DNA from: Gnetum montanum
Taxonomy: Eukaryota; Streptophyta; Gnetopsida; Gnetales; Gnetaceae
Length of the DNA stretch: 64,000 nucleotides
Assembly (NCBI GenBank): GCA_015680685.1
Contig: MNCI01027198.1
Coordinates: forward strand, 22,497 to 86,496
Direction: 5' to 3'
Part shown: positions 44,849-56,638 of the stretch, piece by piece
Numbering within the stretch: the stretch's first letter is position 1
Layout: each line of letters opens with the position of its first letter
The notes under the pieces: generated by a model
Seen by the model: the letters and a program-made list of their open reading frames with translations, nothing else
The model's database searches: none
Told to the model about the DNA's origin: nothing
Translations under genes and position numbers: made by a program

Positions 44849-46655
44849 ACTATAGTGACTGAAAATGTTGATAGCTGGAAAACATTGAGAGGTCATTTAT
44901 CATGACAGTCTTAACCTTGAATCTGCGTGAGAGCCATGCTTGATAAAGTCGAAATAGGGTACCTTGAACGGTCTAGTTGATCAAACAAGGACTTAATCTG
45001 TGTCACTAAACCTTTTGCAAACATGTAATGTGAAAACAACATTTATAGCATAAAATATAGATTATTATATGTGAGGGAATGAAAATGATGTAAAATGCAG
45101 TGATAAGCAAGACAATAAAGTAAACCAAGGTTAGAAAATGCATCACTTCAAGATTATAACTTTACTTTTTCAAAGTGGATACAATCAGTTGTGTGACGCT
45201 AGGAAGCACAGAGATCCTAAAAGTAATAAAAAACATTCAAAACAAGCCAATCATATGCTCAAATGTGGACTTAAGGGCTAACAATGTGAAATGCTACAAA
45301 GGCAATCGAAAAAAATTAACAGGATGCAAAACAAGGGATGCAAAATGCTTTGCTAACAGGTTTTCCAATTAGCTTGCCAACAAAAAATGCCAAAAATGCT
45401 CAAAGCTACTCATAATTACCAACCATAGTTTTTTTCCCAAGCTTTCCAAATTTTTCAACCCTTTGAACTTCGCTCGTTGGGGTATTTATAGGACTAGTAC
45501 CATGTGAAAGATGCGGTTTGGACGTCATGTGTCCTAGACTTGCTAGATGTTGATGTGTCTATGTTGCATGGGGATGCAAAGTTGATTGATGAGCCTACTA
45601 CACTACAATTACGCTATCAAAATTGGAGGCATTGGGATTAGGTGTGCCATCAATGCACATAAGAAGGAGTGAAGCACACCGATGTAGCATAGCTGCCTGC
45701 TACACTATGCTACACTGTAGAGCGTATTCATGTTAGCGTAGCATAGGTGCTTGCTACGCTATGCTACACCCAACCACCTACTACATTGTGCTATGCTATG
45801 TAGCGTAGCATAGCATATCCACCAGTCTATGGAAAAAATCTACGTAGAGCTAATTGCAATTGTCGAAGGCCTTTCAAATGCTTTGGCTAGCTCTGCATGT
45901 TTGCTATGCTATGCTATGCTACATAGCGTATCATAGTGTAGAGATTGGCCTTAACTTTGATTTTCACTATGAACGCTTACTTGAAGATCATGTTTTCAAT
46001 TTGTGGCATTTTCTCTTATGCAACATTAAGCTTATGAACATGCTGATCCTACATTCTGAGACATCCTTCGTCGTTCTTGCATCATTGGTACGTTGTGCTA
46101 TACTACGTAGTGTAGCATAGCGTAGCAGCCTACAAAGCCTACTTTTTGTCTGATCTGCTACTTTTCTAGTAAGAGGATTTTTGCTAAAAGACTTGAAGTT
46201 GAGCAAAGAAACTAGTTTTGAAAGGATGGATGTGCTTGCTAGGTGCATTCGAAATCACTAAGCGAGCTGGGTCTTTTTGTCTTGCTCTTGCTATGCTATG
46301 CTACGTTGCATAGAGTAGCATATCATGGCACTTCATCTTGCAACTATTTTCTGAGGCTTGCTATGCTACATAGCGTTGCAACCTTCTTGACTAGAAAACT
46401 TGCCGAACTATTTTTGCATAGCCTAAGCACTGTTAACAATGCCACATATCGCTTCTGAGTAGACTGTCAGCTGGATGAACTATGCAAGTGGGTAGGCCGA
46501 AGAGTCCGTTAGGCCTGTCAACATCGAAAGTAGAAAATTTGCCAAACTAGATAGTCTAAACTGAGAACATCCATCTCCTAAAGAACTACCATGATGCTAC
46601 TTGAATTCCAAGGACCCGGTGAAGCAAGAATGCCTTGAAAATTTATGGTGTTTTA
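44849..46655 (-). repeat. Element E 5' LTR
   Basis: About 1.8 kb. TATA box in reverse at 45483-45490. Several large imperfect palindromes of GCTATGCTAC type at 45700-45820, 45901-45942, 46085-46130 and 46289-46330. The end near the PBS shares blocks with the D LTR (TGCGTGAGAGCCATGCT at 44929 versus 53755). Ends are not exact: the start reads TAAAACACC where TGAAACACC is expected. Confidence 0.8.
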
Positions 46656-49600
46656 CCCATAATGCTTTAACTTGAATAGTGGATGTAGTATGGATATTTG
46701 TTATCATCCAACTACATAAGCATGACTCCCAAAGCATAATTAGATGCATTTGTCAAGATAGAAAATGGTCTAGAGTAGTATGGTGCCCATAGAATTGGAG
46801 TTTCTACAAGTTTGTTCCTTAATTATTACATTGTATGTTCACACTCCTTAGTATAAATGAATGGGGTATCTTTCATTGTACGCTCAACCAATGGCTTTGT
46901 GATCTTAGAGAAATTCTCTATAAATCAGTGATAGTAGCTAGTGTATCCAAGGAATGATCAGACATCTTTAATTATCTCTAGTTGGCATGTAATTCCTTTG
47001 ATGATGCTTATCTTTTTAGGGTCTACCTCAATCCCTTTTTGTGAAATTTAGTGTCGCAATACACTGCCCTCCTAGGACATTAGATGGCTTTTCTACCAAT
47101 TGAGCCTAAGGTTTGTTTCAACACATATTTTTAGAACCTATTCAAGGTGATCCAGGGCTTGCTCAAATGTAGCCCTAGATCACTTTGAAGACTATTTAAG
47201 GATCATCCATAAAGACTTCTATCCTACTACCAATATGTTATTGGAAAATACTAAGGACCAGGCATTGAAATGTTGTAGGGATATTACGTAGACCAAACAA
47301 CATCTTACAATATGAAAAAGTCCCCTAGGAACTTCTGAATGTTATCTAGCAATGCCCAGAGATAGTTTCCAACACTTGGTTCATAAATGACAATGGAAAA
47401 TTATCTTTAAATGTTGTCATATTCAATAGCCTAAAGTTGATGTAGACTTACCACTTGACATCTATCTTTGGCAAAATTATGAGTGGGCTAACCCACTCAC
47501 TATCCTTGATGGGATAAATTAACCCCACCTTGAGGAGTTTTTCTATTTCCTCCTTGACTATCTGCTTCAATTTGGAATTTGGTCACCTCTATAGTCGCCT
47601 CCTAGGCTTCGTAGTCAAGTTTGAGTAAATGTGATGCTGGTATATCCTTGGATCAATTCTAGTCAACTTATGATATGACCAAGGAAAGGTTGTTGCCATT
47701 TTTTGATGACCTATAATAGCTTATCTTTTTGTTTAGGAGCAAGATTTGCATTAACTATGACTAGCTTCCCATTATTTAAAAATGCATACTCGATGCCAGC
47801 TGGTAGAGTTTTAACTGTAGGAGCTCCTTCTTGAAGTTATTAGGGATTTTCAACTCTCCTCAATAGATTTCATCATTAAAGAATTAGTGATGACCTTGCT
47901 CAAGTTCATCCATGTCTTTGACATAAGCACATGTTAGGCTCTCAGTTGGTTCCATGCATAATGTGCTGCTATTAGAGTTAGCTATGAGTCATTAGGTTTC
48001 CTCCTATTTTGTGGCTACTGCATAAAGACACCTTTGGATATCTATTTCTTGTGCACATTATTGCATGTTTGATGAATGTACTTTTAATAGACTAGATTTG
48101 TTTCATGCAATTGCACCTGTTATCATTACACACAATGCATGGAACACACTTCTTCTCTAATCATCCAAATTTATTTTCCTTAGAGATTTCCAAGGAGTGG
48201 TTCCTTATGGCCCATTCATGCATTGACCTTGCTTAACCATATCCTTTCCATAATGATGGGGAAGTCACCTTTGCAATTCTTGATCTTAATCATTAGAAAA
48301 TTAGTCAGATGTGAAAACCCACAAATTATGGTCACAATGTCCTCCACTAATTCCAAAGAAATAGTAATTGATTGGTATGCCAATTCTAAATGGATATTTC
48401 TATTCTTAAGAGGTGGTAGGTTTTATGCCATGTACATGTCATGAGATATGAGATTGATACCAAAATCAAAGTTAAGAAAAGCCTTGCATGACTCATATCT
48501 AGTGATCTGTAAGTAAATAAGAGAACTTTCTAAGTTAGATCTTTTCGTGTGAAGATTCCCAACATTGATCTAATCAGAAACAACATGAGTTAGCATCATA
48601 GTGTAGATCTAAGATGGTTTTTGGTTTGAAGGTCTCTTGAATATATTTGATGTAGATGATGAGGATGTTGGAGATGCAAGATGACAAGCTGCATTAGGTT
48701 GTGAGGGTTTGGGAGGACTATTAGGGCAAAAAAAGGATTATTTTCTGGATCGATTATCCAAACCACTTGATTGGAAGGCTGGTTATAAATTCACAATTCT
48801 TGTAGCATTTCATTGCTGCAGCTATGGGGGAATTTCACCCGGCATAGATGGAGTAGGAGGTAACTAGGTAGAGGATGGAGAGATGTGTGTAAACTGATGC
48901 AAAGGATGGTAAGGGTATGGGTGCTCCCCTTGAGTAGATGATGAATGAGTTCAATGGTACTCTAGAGGGTAATAGTGATGTTGGAATGAGGTGTGGCTTG
49001 CTAAGATTTATGGAGAAACAAGATATTGAACATAGTATCCATACATATATAGTTGACTATAAGGGTATTGCTACCTTGGTGGTGGCATTCCCCCTGATCA
49101 TGGTTAGTACCACTATTGATATTACTCATATGGTTGTGGTGGAGATTCACTTGGATAATAAGCTTGTTGTTGATGATGACACTACTTTGGATTACCTTAA
49201 TGATAAGGTAATTATTTGGGTGCTTGCCTATGTGCTAGTTAAGGATTCAATGTGTACACCCCAGACTCTTGTAATTGTGACATCATAGGAACACATCTAA
49301 AGGGATGTTCATATTGACAAATGTCACAACTAGTATCATCATCAAAGTCTATCTCCATAACTTCCTCTACTATAGTAGCTTTGCCCTTACCTCTCTGGTA
49401 GGCATGTTTAGCTTCTTTCCATCTTGTGCGATTACAATCACTATTTTATTCTTTGGATGCTTTAGTAATTTTCATAGTAGTTTGAAACTTTTCATTTAAA
49501 GAGTCCCATAATTTACCAACCTTTTTTGAAATGTTAGAAACAAGTTTTTCAATAGGCAAAGTTTTCTTATTCACTACTTCATCAAGTGGTGACTCATTCT

Positions 49601-50950
49601 CATCATAGAATTGAACCTCCCTTTTCCTGATGGAAGGGTTCCTATTATATGCTTATGCACTTTCCCTTTTTTGCAATTCATATTCTTCTTTTGCTACCTA
49701 CTTTATCAGCCTTTGGATTTGATGAGCTCTTAGTTCAGATAGTCTCCCTTGGGCAAAAATCCCAAGAGCTCTTCTATTTTTTGCTTTGAGTCCATCTATG
49801 ATGTGGGGGATTTGTTCCCTTTGAGAATAACCATGGCCAGGGCATTGGTGTAAGAAAGAATAATGTCTTCTCATGGTAGCATCCAAGGATTCATATGTTC
49901 CCTATTTCTAGCCTTGGATTTTCCTTCTTAGATTGGACACTCTAGAGTATGTCTAGTATTTTTCATTAAATAGCTCTAACATTGTACTCCATCGATGGAT
50001 AGATTCTAGCTCTAAGGACTAGTACTAGCTTTTTGCTTCCTAAATGGGTATCCTAGGGAGGAGCTTGAGTTTATGCCAATTATTTTCAATGTTTTGCAAG
50101 GCATAAGCATCGTGGAAAGCTTGTAAATGTGTCTATAGATCAAAGTTGTATCCCCCCTTAAATATTGGAATATTATTCATATCTAGGTGCTTGATCCGAC
50201 TATCTTTCACATGCCTAGTTGCCATATTAGCTATCTCTACAATGTTAAGCATGGTTTGAGTTACCAATAGGGGTTCTTCATCATCATTGCATTGAGAGTA
50301 CCGATGATGGTTTATGCCACCCCTATGTTCTTGGTGATATATATGGTCATTTTTATCTTATTGATCAACTTCATCATGATTATTTCTATGGTAGTTTCTA
50401 TTAAAACTAGTAGATAAAGAGGAATGTTTGGAATTAGATGAAGAGGATGAAGAGTAAGGTGGACAACCACCACTGCAGTATTTGCCACCACCTCTTCTCT
50501 CATTATCACTACCATCCTTAGATCCCTTGCCATCATGATGTTTTCCCAAGTCCTTACTTTGACTATCACATTTTTATGAACTTGGTTTATTAATATTAGA
50601 TCACATTTTTAGGGGCACACCCTCATCACCAATAATAGGCGGTGGAGAATCTTCATGTTGAGAACCCCCAGAGGGAGGATCGTCACTATTAGTTTGATTT
50701 AATAGGAACAAGGGATTAGTGAAGTGTTTCCCCTTTACAAACTCACAGTGCTTCTCCTAATTTTGATCTTGCTTGCGTTGTGTTTCAGTGGGATGATAGT
50801 TCCTAGTGTCATAATCATTCATAATGTATTCCTCTTGAAGATCCAAGATGATTAACTTCTTAAGGGTTTGAAATATCATCCTAAGCATAGATTGATTAGG
50901 TGGCATTATGATGTTGCCCTCCATGTCACACCATCACAACTACTCATCCT
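46656..50950 (-). mobile_element. Old Athila-like gag-pol remnant
   Basis: A different lineage from A, C, D and E. On the minus strand gag lies at about 50570-49600 (HLQAFHDAYALQNIENN near 50080), a linker/protease region at about 48700-47750 (LPAGIEYAFLNNGKLVIVN near 47790), and RT at about 47700-46800 (KGIEVDPKKISIIKGI near 47030, SFLGYTSYY near 46940, FIENFSKITKPL). RNase H starts with FSILTNASNYALGVML (about 46770). It is cut at 46656 by the LTR of E. Every domain is full of stops and frameshifts. Athila assignment is by eye from the KGIEVD and FLG motifs. Confidence 0.6.
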
Positions 50951-53425
50951 AGTATAGGATGAAGGTGAAGTCTAGTACATACTTATTGAGATGAGTATAT
51001 ACCACTTTGCACTCCTATGGGACAACAGTTTAACATCTTCAAGCTTGTGAGAAGAAGACATTTTTCAACAAATAAAATATTAGTGTGTTCTTGTAATTAT
51101 ATGTTGTGTGAGGTTAATGTTGACCTTGAGTTTGTCCAATGGGATTAATTATGTTCACTAATCCTAGATAGTGCATGTTTCAACAAAAAGAGTCTGCTGC
51201 AACATTGCTAATGATGAGCAATCGAGGTACCCCTATGCCCAACCATACAAATCACAAAGTATTCATGTGTTATCCAATTAAATTCCATGGACTCTATAGT
51301 GTCCAATGCACAAGTCTTCTAGGTAGTGAACCTTGCCCTAAGGTTTTTTGTTATCTTCCCAATTACACTTCTGAATCTCAAAGGTATGGTTAAGTGTAAT
51401 CAAGGCATATGATTTTTATCATTTTATGTTTTATGGTTTTGGTGCTTAAAATAAACAAGATGAAGAATAAAGTAATTTAATAGCTATTTTTAATCTAATA
51501 AGCTAACTACTATTCAATTAGTCCTAACATAAGTATCTGGTCCCAGTTGTCGTACACATCCTAAACCCATGTATCCACTGCTGGGTTACTAAGTGCTATA
51601 CTACTAATTGCACCAAGGAATAAATCTAATGGGATTACCAAGAAAATACGTGTTACACTCAAAGAAATCGTACTTATGTATTTAATCTATCTAGCTTATC
51701 TCACTTACTTACCTAATTAGCTTAATTACTAGAAAACATTGAATAAATAACTAAAAATATTAATTGCATAAATGAGACATTTAAACTATCTATAATGATG
51801 GAAGTTTTATCAAGAATTTCATCTTTATTGTTGCACACATTGTCATGCTGAAGTACAATAGTGCTTGAATAAAGATTCATATGCTCAATCACTCTTGCTA
51901 TGGGCACTCGGGAAAATACTCTAACTCTCAAATGGAAAAACTGCAAGATTTTTGCTACACTATGATTGACTAATGCCATAAATGTGGCTAGTGAGTGCAT
52001 ATTTATAAGAAAAAATGGACCTTGTGTTGATTGGGTTATGTTAATGCATGAAGTCAATGCATGAAACGATGCATCAATAGGGCTACATTGATAGGGCTTA
52101 GTCGATGGGGCCTAGTTGATGAGGCCTCATTGATGTAGCCAATAGTGAATCATCACTAGTGAAAGCATAGTGCATACATTTTGAACTTTCCATGCATATC
52201 TTGAACATGTACTAATATTATTGGATTACCATGTGTTTATTACTAGAATTAACAAATGTTAGTATGTTATGCATGAAGTGGTTGTGCTCATATGTATTTA
52301 CTTAAGTGCTAAATAATAAAATATTTAACTAATAACATGAAAAAGTAAATGTACATTAATGATTAAGTGCAAGAAAGTAAATTAAAATGCTAATCTAAGT
52401 ACTACAATGAAGGAAATAAATCTCAATTTTTTAATAGTATATAATGTACTTGAATAAAACTCTATACAATCTATTTAATCTATGCTATGGGCATTTAGAG
52501 GAAAACTTTCTAACATATATAGTGTAAAACTACAAAATTCTAGCTAAGAAAATGATCAAAAGGTGTTATTAATATTGTAGGTGCATGTATTTACATAGGC
52601 AAGAATAAAAATCACATTGATGCATCCTAGGCTACATTGACATAGTTGACCAATTTATTATTCAACAAAAATATAAAACCTAAACCTAGAAAACAAAATC
52701 AAATATCTAAAAATTAGATCATGAAACTTGAAAATGAAAGATGAGACTTCAAAATTTACTTAATATTTTAAAATTAAAAAATTGAAAATTTATAAATACA
52801 AATGAATAAAAGATTAAAAAATCCAAAAAATTAAAACAATCTAACAATGCAAATTCCACACTCATTCTTTCTTCAAAACCAAAACTCTTAGAGCTATAAA
52901 AAAAAATTTAAACATTATAATTAATAGTATAATAAAAATTGATTAAACTTGATATAGCATTGAAAACCTAGAATTTTTATTACAACCAAAATATAAGATG
53001 AAATACTAAAAAAATAATTGTAGAGCCTTCTATTAAATAGAATACAAAAACAAAGAAATAATTGAAGAACATTAAAAAAATAAAAGGAGCTCCAACAATA
53101 TAAAATACAATGTACCATAGTTAGGCCTATTACTAGCCATAAGGGATGGCCAGTTCACTTCCTATTTTACTTCACCTAGTGACTTACCTTTATCAGCTCC
53201 ACCACTCCATGCTGGCACGACCTCTAAGCCCAACATAAATGCCTTAGGTCAAACCCCAAAGATCATCTCAAGAGACACGATTGTTATTACAATGGCCATT
53301 TTGATTCTTAATTACAACACACTTTTTTAGGTCTTGTTGCACCAACGATAATACTTGTTATGAAGAGGCACCTTCTTCATCATGCAACAACACAATTTGG
53401 GAACAAGGACATTACAATAATAAAC
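50951..53425. other. AT-rich segment without recognised gene
   Basis: Very AT-rich (notably 52240-53120), with poly-A runs and short unrecognised frames. Probably LTR or untranslated parts of the Athila-like elements on both sides; repeats such as GATAGGGCTTAGTCGATGGGG (52090-52130) are short and local. I see no gene. Confidence 0.4.
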
Positions 53426-53680
53426 AATCTAAAATTCCAAAACTAATTTGTTGGTATCTTTTGCTACAAGAATTTGATTTGATGATTTGTGATAAGAAGG
53501 AATTTGAAAATTAAGTGGTAGATTATTTGTCTAGATTAGAGCATAATGTGGATTCGGTGACATCTCACACATTTAATGATTCATTTCCAGATGTGTAATT
53601 TTTTGCTTGTTGGACTAAAGTTGTTATTCCTAAGGTTCCAGATCCTTGGTACACAAATATTGCTAATTATTTAGCTATAT
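53426..53680 (+). pseudogene. Athila-like RNase H/integrase junction fragment
   Basis: The plus strand reads LLLQEFDLMICDKKEFEN, VDYLSRLEHNVDSV, THTFNDSFPDV, FFACWTKVV and DPWYTNIANYLA, a well-known order at the RNase H to integrase junction of Athila-type elements. Opposite orientation to 46656-50950, so a separate copy or an inversion. Cut at 53681 by the LTR of D. Confidence 0.7.
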
Positions 53681-53681
53681 G

Positions 53682-55052
53682 TGTAGCGATAGAAAACGTC
53701 GGTCACTGGAAATACTGAATGAAATTCCATGTACATAGTTCTAACCCGGATTCATGCGAGGGCCGTGCTAGAGAAAGACGAATTTGAGGTGCCCTAAATA
53801 GTCTTGTCGATTAGACAGGTACTTACTTGAATGATTGAATAATGATTCTTTACGATTCTTTTCGAGGAGGTTGTAACGTTGTTAATTTTGGAGATAATTG
53901 GGAGAAGACGTAATTGATTAGAGAAATTCACAGAATTAGTATAAATAAGAGACAACAAATCAAGTTTGGGACGTGATCGAACCCCAAGATCTAGGATTCA
54001 ATCCACAAAAGATATGTTTAGGTAAAATAATTACAAATAGACTTTGATTTGAGCAAAGTGCATACTGACAACAAGAAAAGCTAAGTAGAGATGAAACAAT
54101 CAAAAACCAATCTACCTTGTTCTAGTAGATTTGGATATAGAGAGGCCAAACCTAAAGTAGAATATCTATCAATCAGCTATTTCTGAAAAAAGGTTCTCGT
54201 CAACTGCCTTCGATATTCTTGCTATCACTGGTCTCTTTCAGTTTTTCTTGTTAATCACTGCTAGAGGTTTTCAATAATTGCCAATGGAGGAACAAATTGC
54301 TTGTAGAGAAAATCTGTCAATCTCTCTCCTTTTCGTCCTCTCTTCTTTTTCTTTTTCAGTTGGCATATTTATAAGGCTAAAATTAGGAGAAAAATGCGGT
54401 TTAGATGACGTGTGTCCTGAACCTACAAAATGTCGTTGACCTGATGTGGTGATTGCTGAAGCTTACGATGCCACACTACCTTACGCTCTAAAGCGTAATG
54501 CATCGTAAACCTAGAATTTGGCAATAGGTTACTTCTTGATCATGCAATGACACGTTGGAGAGCGTATTACATCGTACAGACTGCTGCTACTCATATTAAG
54601 CCACCATTCTCCATGCTTGAATTATGTTGTGTTGTGCTAGATTACGCTGTGAAGCCTTGTTAAAGAAAATAGTGTAAAATAGTGCACTTGTTAAAGAAAA
54701 ATGAAGTATTTGTTGAAGCCTTGAACATTTTTCATCCCTGATGTTTGCGGCATACTATTTTCTGACATTACGCTGCATAATGCGATGTTATGCTATGTTG
54801 CGTAATGCAACATAATTTGCCAAAAAGTTAAGGTTTTTGAAATAGAGAACTTGCAAAGTTGGAGGTTTTTCCACCTTGCATCCATCGCTTTGCTCCATAT
54901 TTTGAAATTTTCTTATGCTGTACCGCACAGCGTGGCGGGACAAACCTTTGACTAAAAAAGAACTTACTGCGCCATGCCTTATTGCGACCCTTTGTTTGAA
55001 TCACTAGCCTTTTGCTGAACCACCGAGGCCTCAAAATTTTCATGGTGTTTGA
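53682..55052 (-). repeat. Element D 3' LTR
   Basis: About 1.37 kb. Outer end reads TGTAGCG at 53682; inner start TCAAACACC at 55052 on the minus strand, one base off the canonical TG. TATA box in reverse at 54366-54373. It has TTACGCTGCATAATGCGATG-type inverted motifs at 54480-54800, a different palindrome set from those of A, C and E. Confidence 0.8.
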
Positions 55053-55068
55053 ATGACCCCTCTTTGTT
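55053..55068 (-). other. Polypurine tract of element D
   Basis: CAACAAAGAGGGGTCAT on the minus strand before the LTR start. Confidence 0.8.
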
Positions 55069-56279
55069 GACATTTAGAGGGCTTGCTTGAAAGACGTTGA
55101 TAAAGAATACGAAACACCGGAAAGGAAAAAGCATCAATAGTGTCTATCGGAGACTACTCAAATGTTGTTCTGTCAAACTTAGAAGTGTGGGGATGGAGAG
55201 CCATAAGGTATAGAAGGGATCTTACAGGAGTTAGAGATGGTAGGTTCAAGGAAGACTCAAACACATGAACATGAAGCTTCTCTGAACAAGTCATTACGTC
55301 CTTTTGCTAATGTGTTTATGAAAGGTTACGCCGTTATACTACATATGAAGGGCTTGCAAGGGTGAGTTGTGTTACACCTGTATGGCCTAGACGAGTTGTT
55401 TTACATCCATTTTGCCAAACCCCCCACCCCCTTTTTTTGAAAAATGCAGATTGCATGCCACAAGGAAAGCTGTGTTACGCCAGTTTGAAGGCATGATAAT
55501 GAAAATGGATCGAATTAATGCTCACATTTTGTATAAGTGGAGAAGAAGGAGGGGACAATTGTAAGATTAAGGAAAGGGGAAAAACAAGGTAAGGTACCTG
55601 ATGGAGGGAGAGCTAGGGTTTACACTTCCAAGTGACCAGGCTAGTCTAAGTAGCCACCTCAAAACACCATAACACCTCACCTTCCAATGGAAGTATTCTC
55701 GATCAACGCCATCGTAACAAGTAACCTACAAAACACAACATAGAATAGAAAGCCAGAAATAAATGTCTTGATCACTAAGGAGGGAGGCTATTGAAGCAAG
55801 CACTATCCAAGGCAAAAAGGTGGATGGAGACCACGAAAGAGGGGCCCAGAGCAAGGGTCTCAATGTTGATGCTGTGGTTCTTGAAGTTGCCGTTGACAGC
55901 TAGATTCATCTTGCTCGAAGGACTATGCAAAGAACATGTCAAATGAATCTGCTAAGCTAGAATCTGGCGATAGCGATGGATGGAGGCCGCTGAGACCATG
56001 GGTGGCCATAGTTTCTTCAAGGCCCCAAGCGGTGAAGTTGATCCTAGGAGCTAAAATTATGAAGTGACTATCATAGCAACATCTCTGAGGGGTCAGTAGT
56101 ATGCCTTTCAGCATGTCCAAGGAATCAGTAGGATGCCAATGGGGTAACGATGTTGCATCTGTTCCAACATCTTACCCACTCCATCTGGTAGGGATGCAGT
56201 GCAAGAATGATCATGCTCGCTTGCTTCATGGATGACTTGTTGATAGATTCCAGTTTTGGGACCTGGTTGACCATTGTTG
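55069..56279 (-). other. Element D 3' untranslated region
   Basis: No supported gene. Contains GGCTTGCAAGGGTGAGTTGTG-type sequence (55350) similar to E near 2725. Corresponds to E 2278-3604. Confidence 0.55.
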
Positions 56280-56635
56280 CTAGTTTTAAGTCTCAATAGA
56301 TCGTGGTCATGGTTTAGCGTCTAGGCAGACTGAAATCTGCTAGTTTTACATCATAGTGGATGGTGGAAGGGTTAGTTTATTATCCTAGTAGACTATGTTG
56401 TGGGTGTCAGTTTTATGTCATAAACCAGGGACAAGTCTATGCTGATTTAGCATCTTAGCAGATGTGTGCTTACCTTGCCAGTTTCATGTCATGGCGGACG
56501 GTCGGAAACTTTTCTAGTTTAGCATTTTGGTGAATGTCTACAAGAGCTGCTAATTTTATGTCATAGCAAACTTGTACAACTTTTCCAGTTTTACATTTTA
56601 GCAGATGATTGTTACCTAATTTTGAGCCGAGTCAA
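56280..56635. repeat. Post-integrase repeats with AGTTTTATGTCATAG core (element D)
   Basis: About seven units of roughly 45-50 bp with YAGTTTTAYRTCATAG and a following GGACGG or AGACTG. Reverse orientation of the TTAAACTAGC array of A. Confidence 0.7.
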
Positions 56636-56638
56636 TGT

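Noticed and set aside
51400-53150. Organelle-derived or matrix-attachment AT-rich insert
   Set aside because: Nothing in it resembles organelle genes that I know; it is flanked by Athila-like remnants and is more simply their decayed non-coding part.
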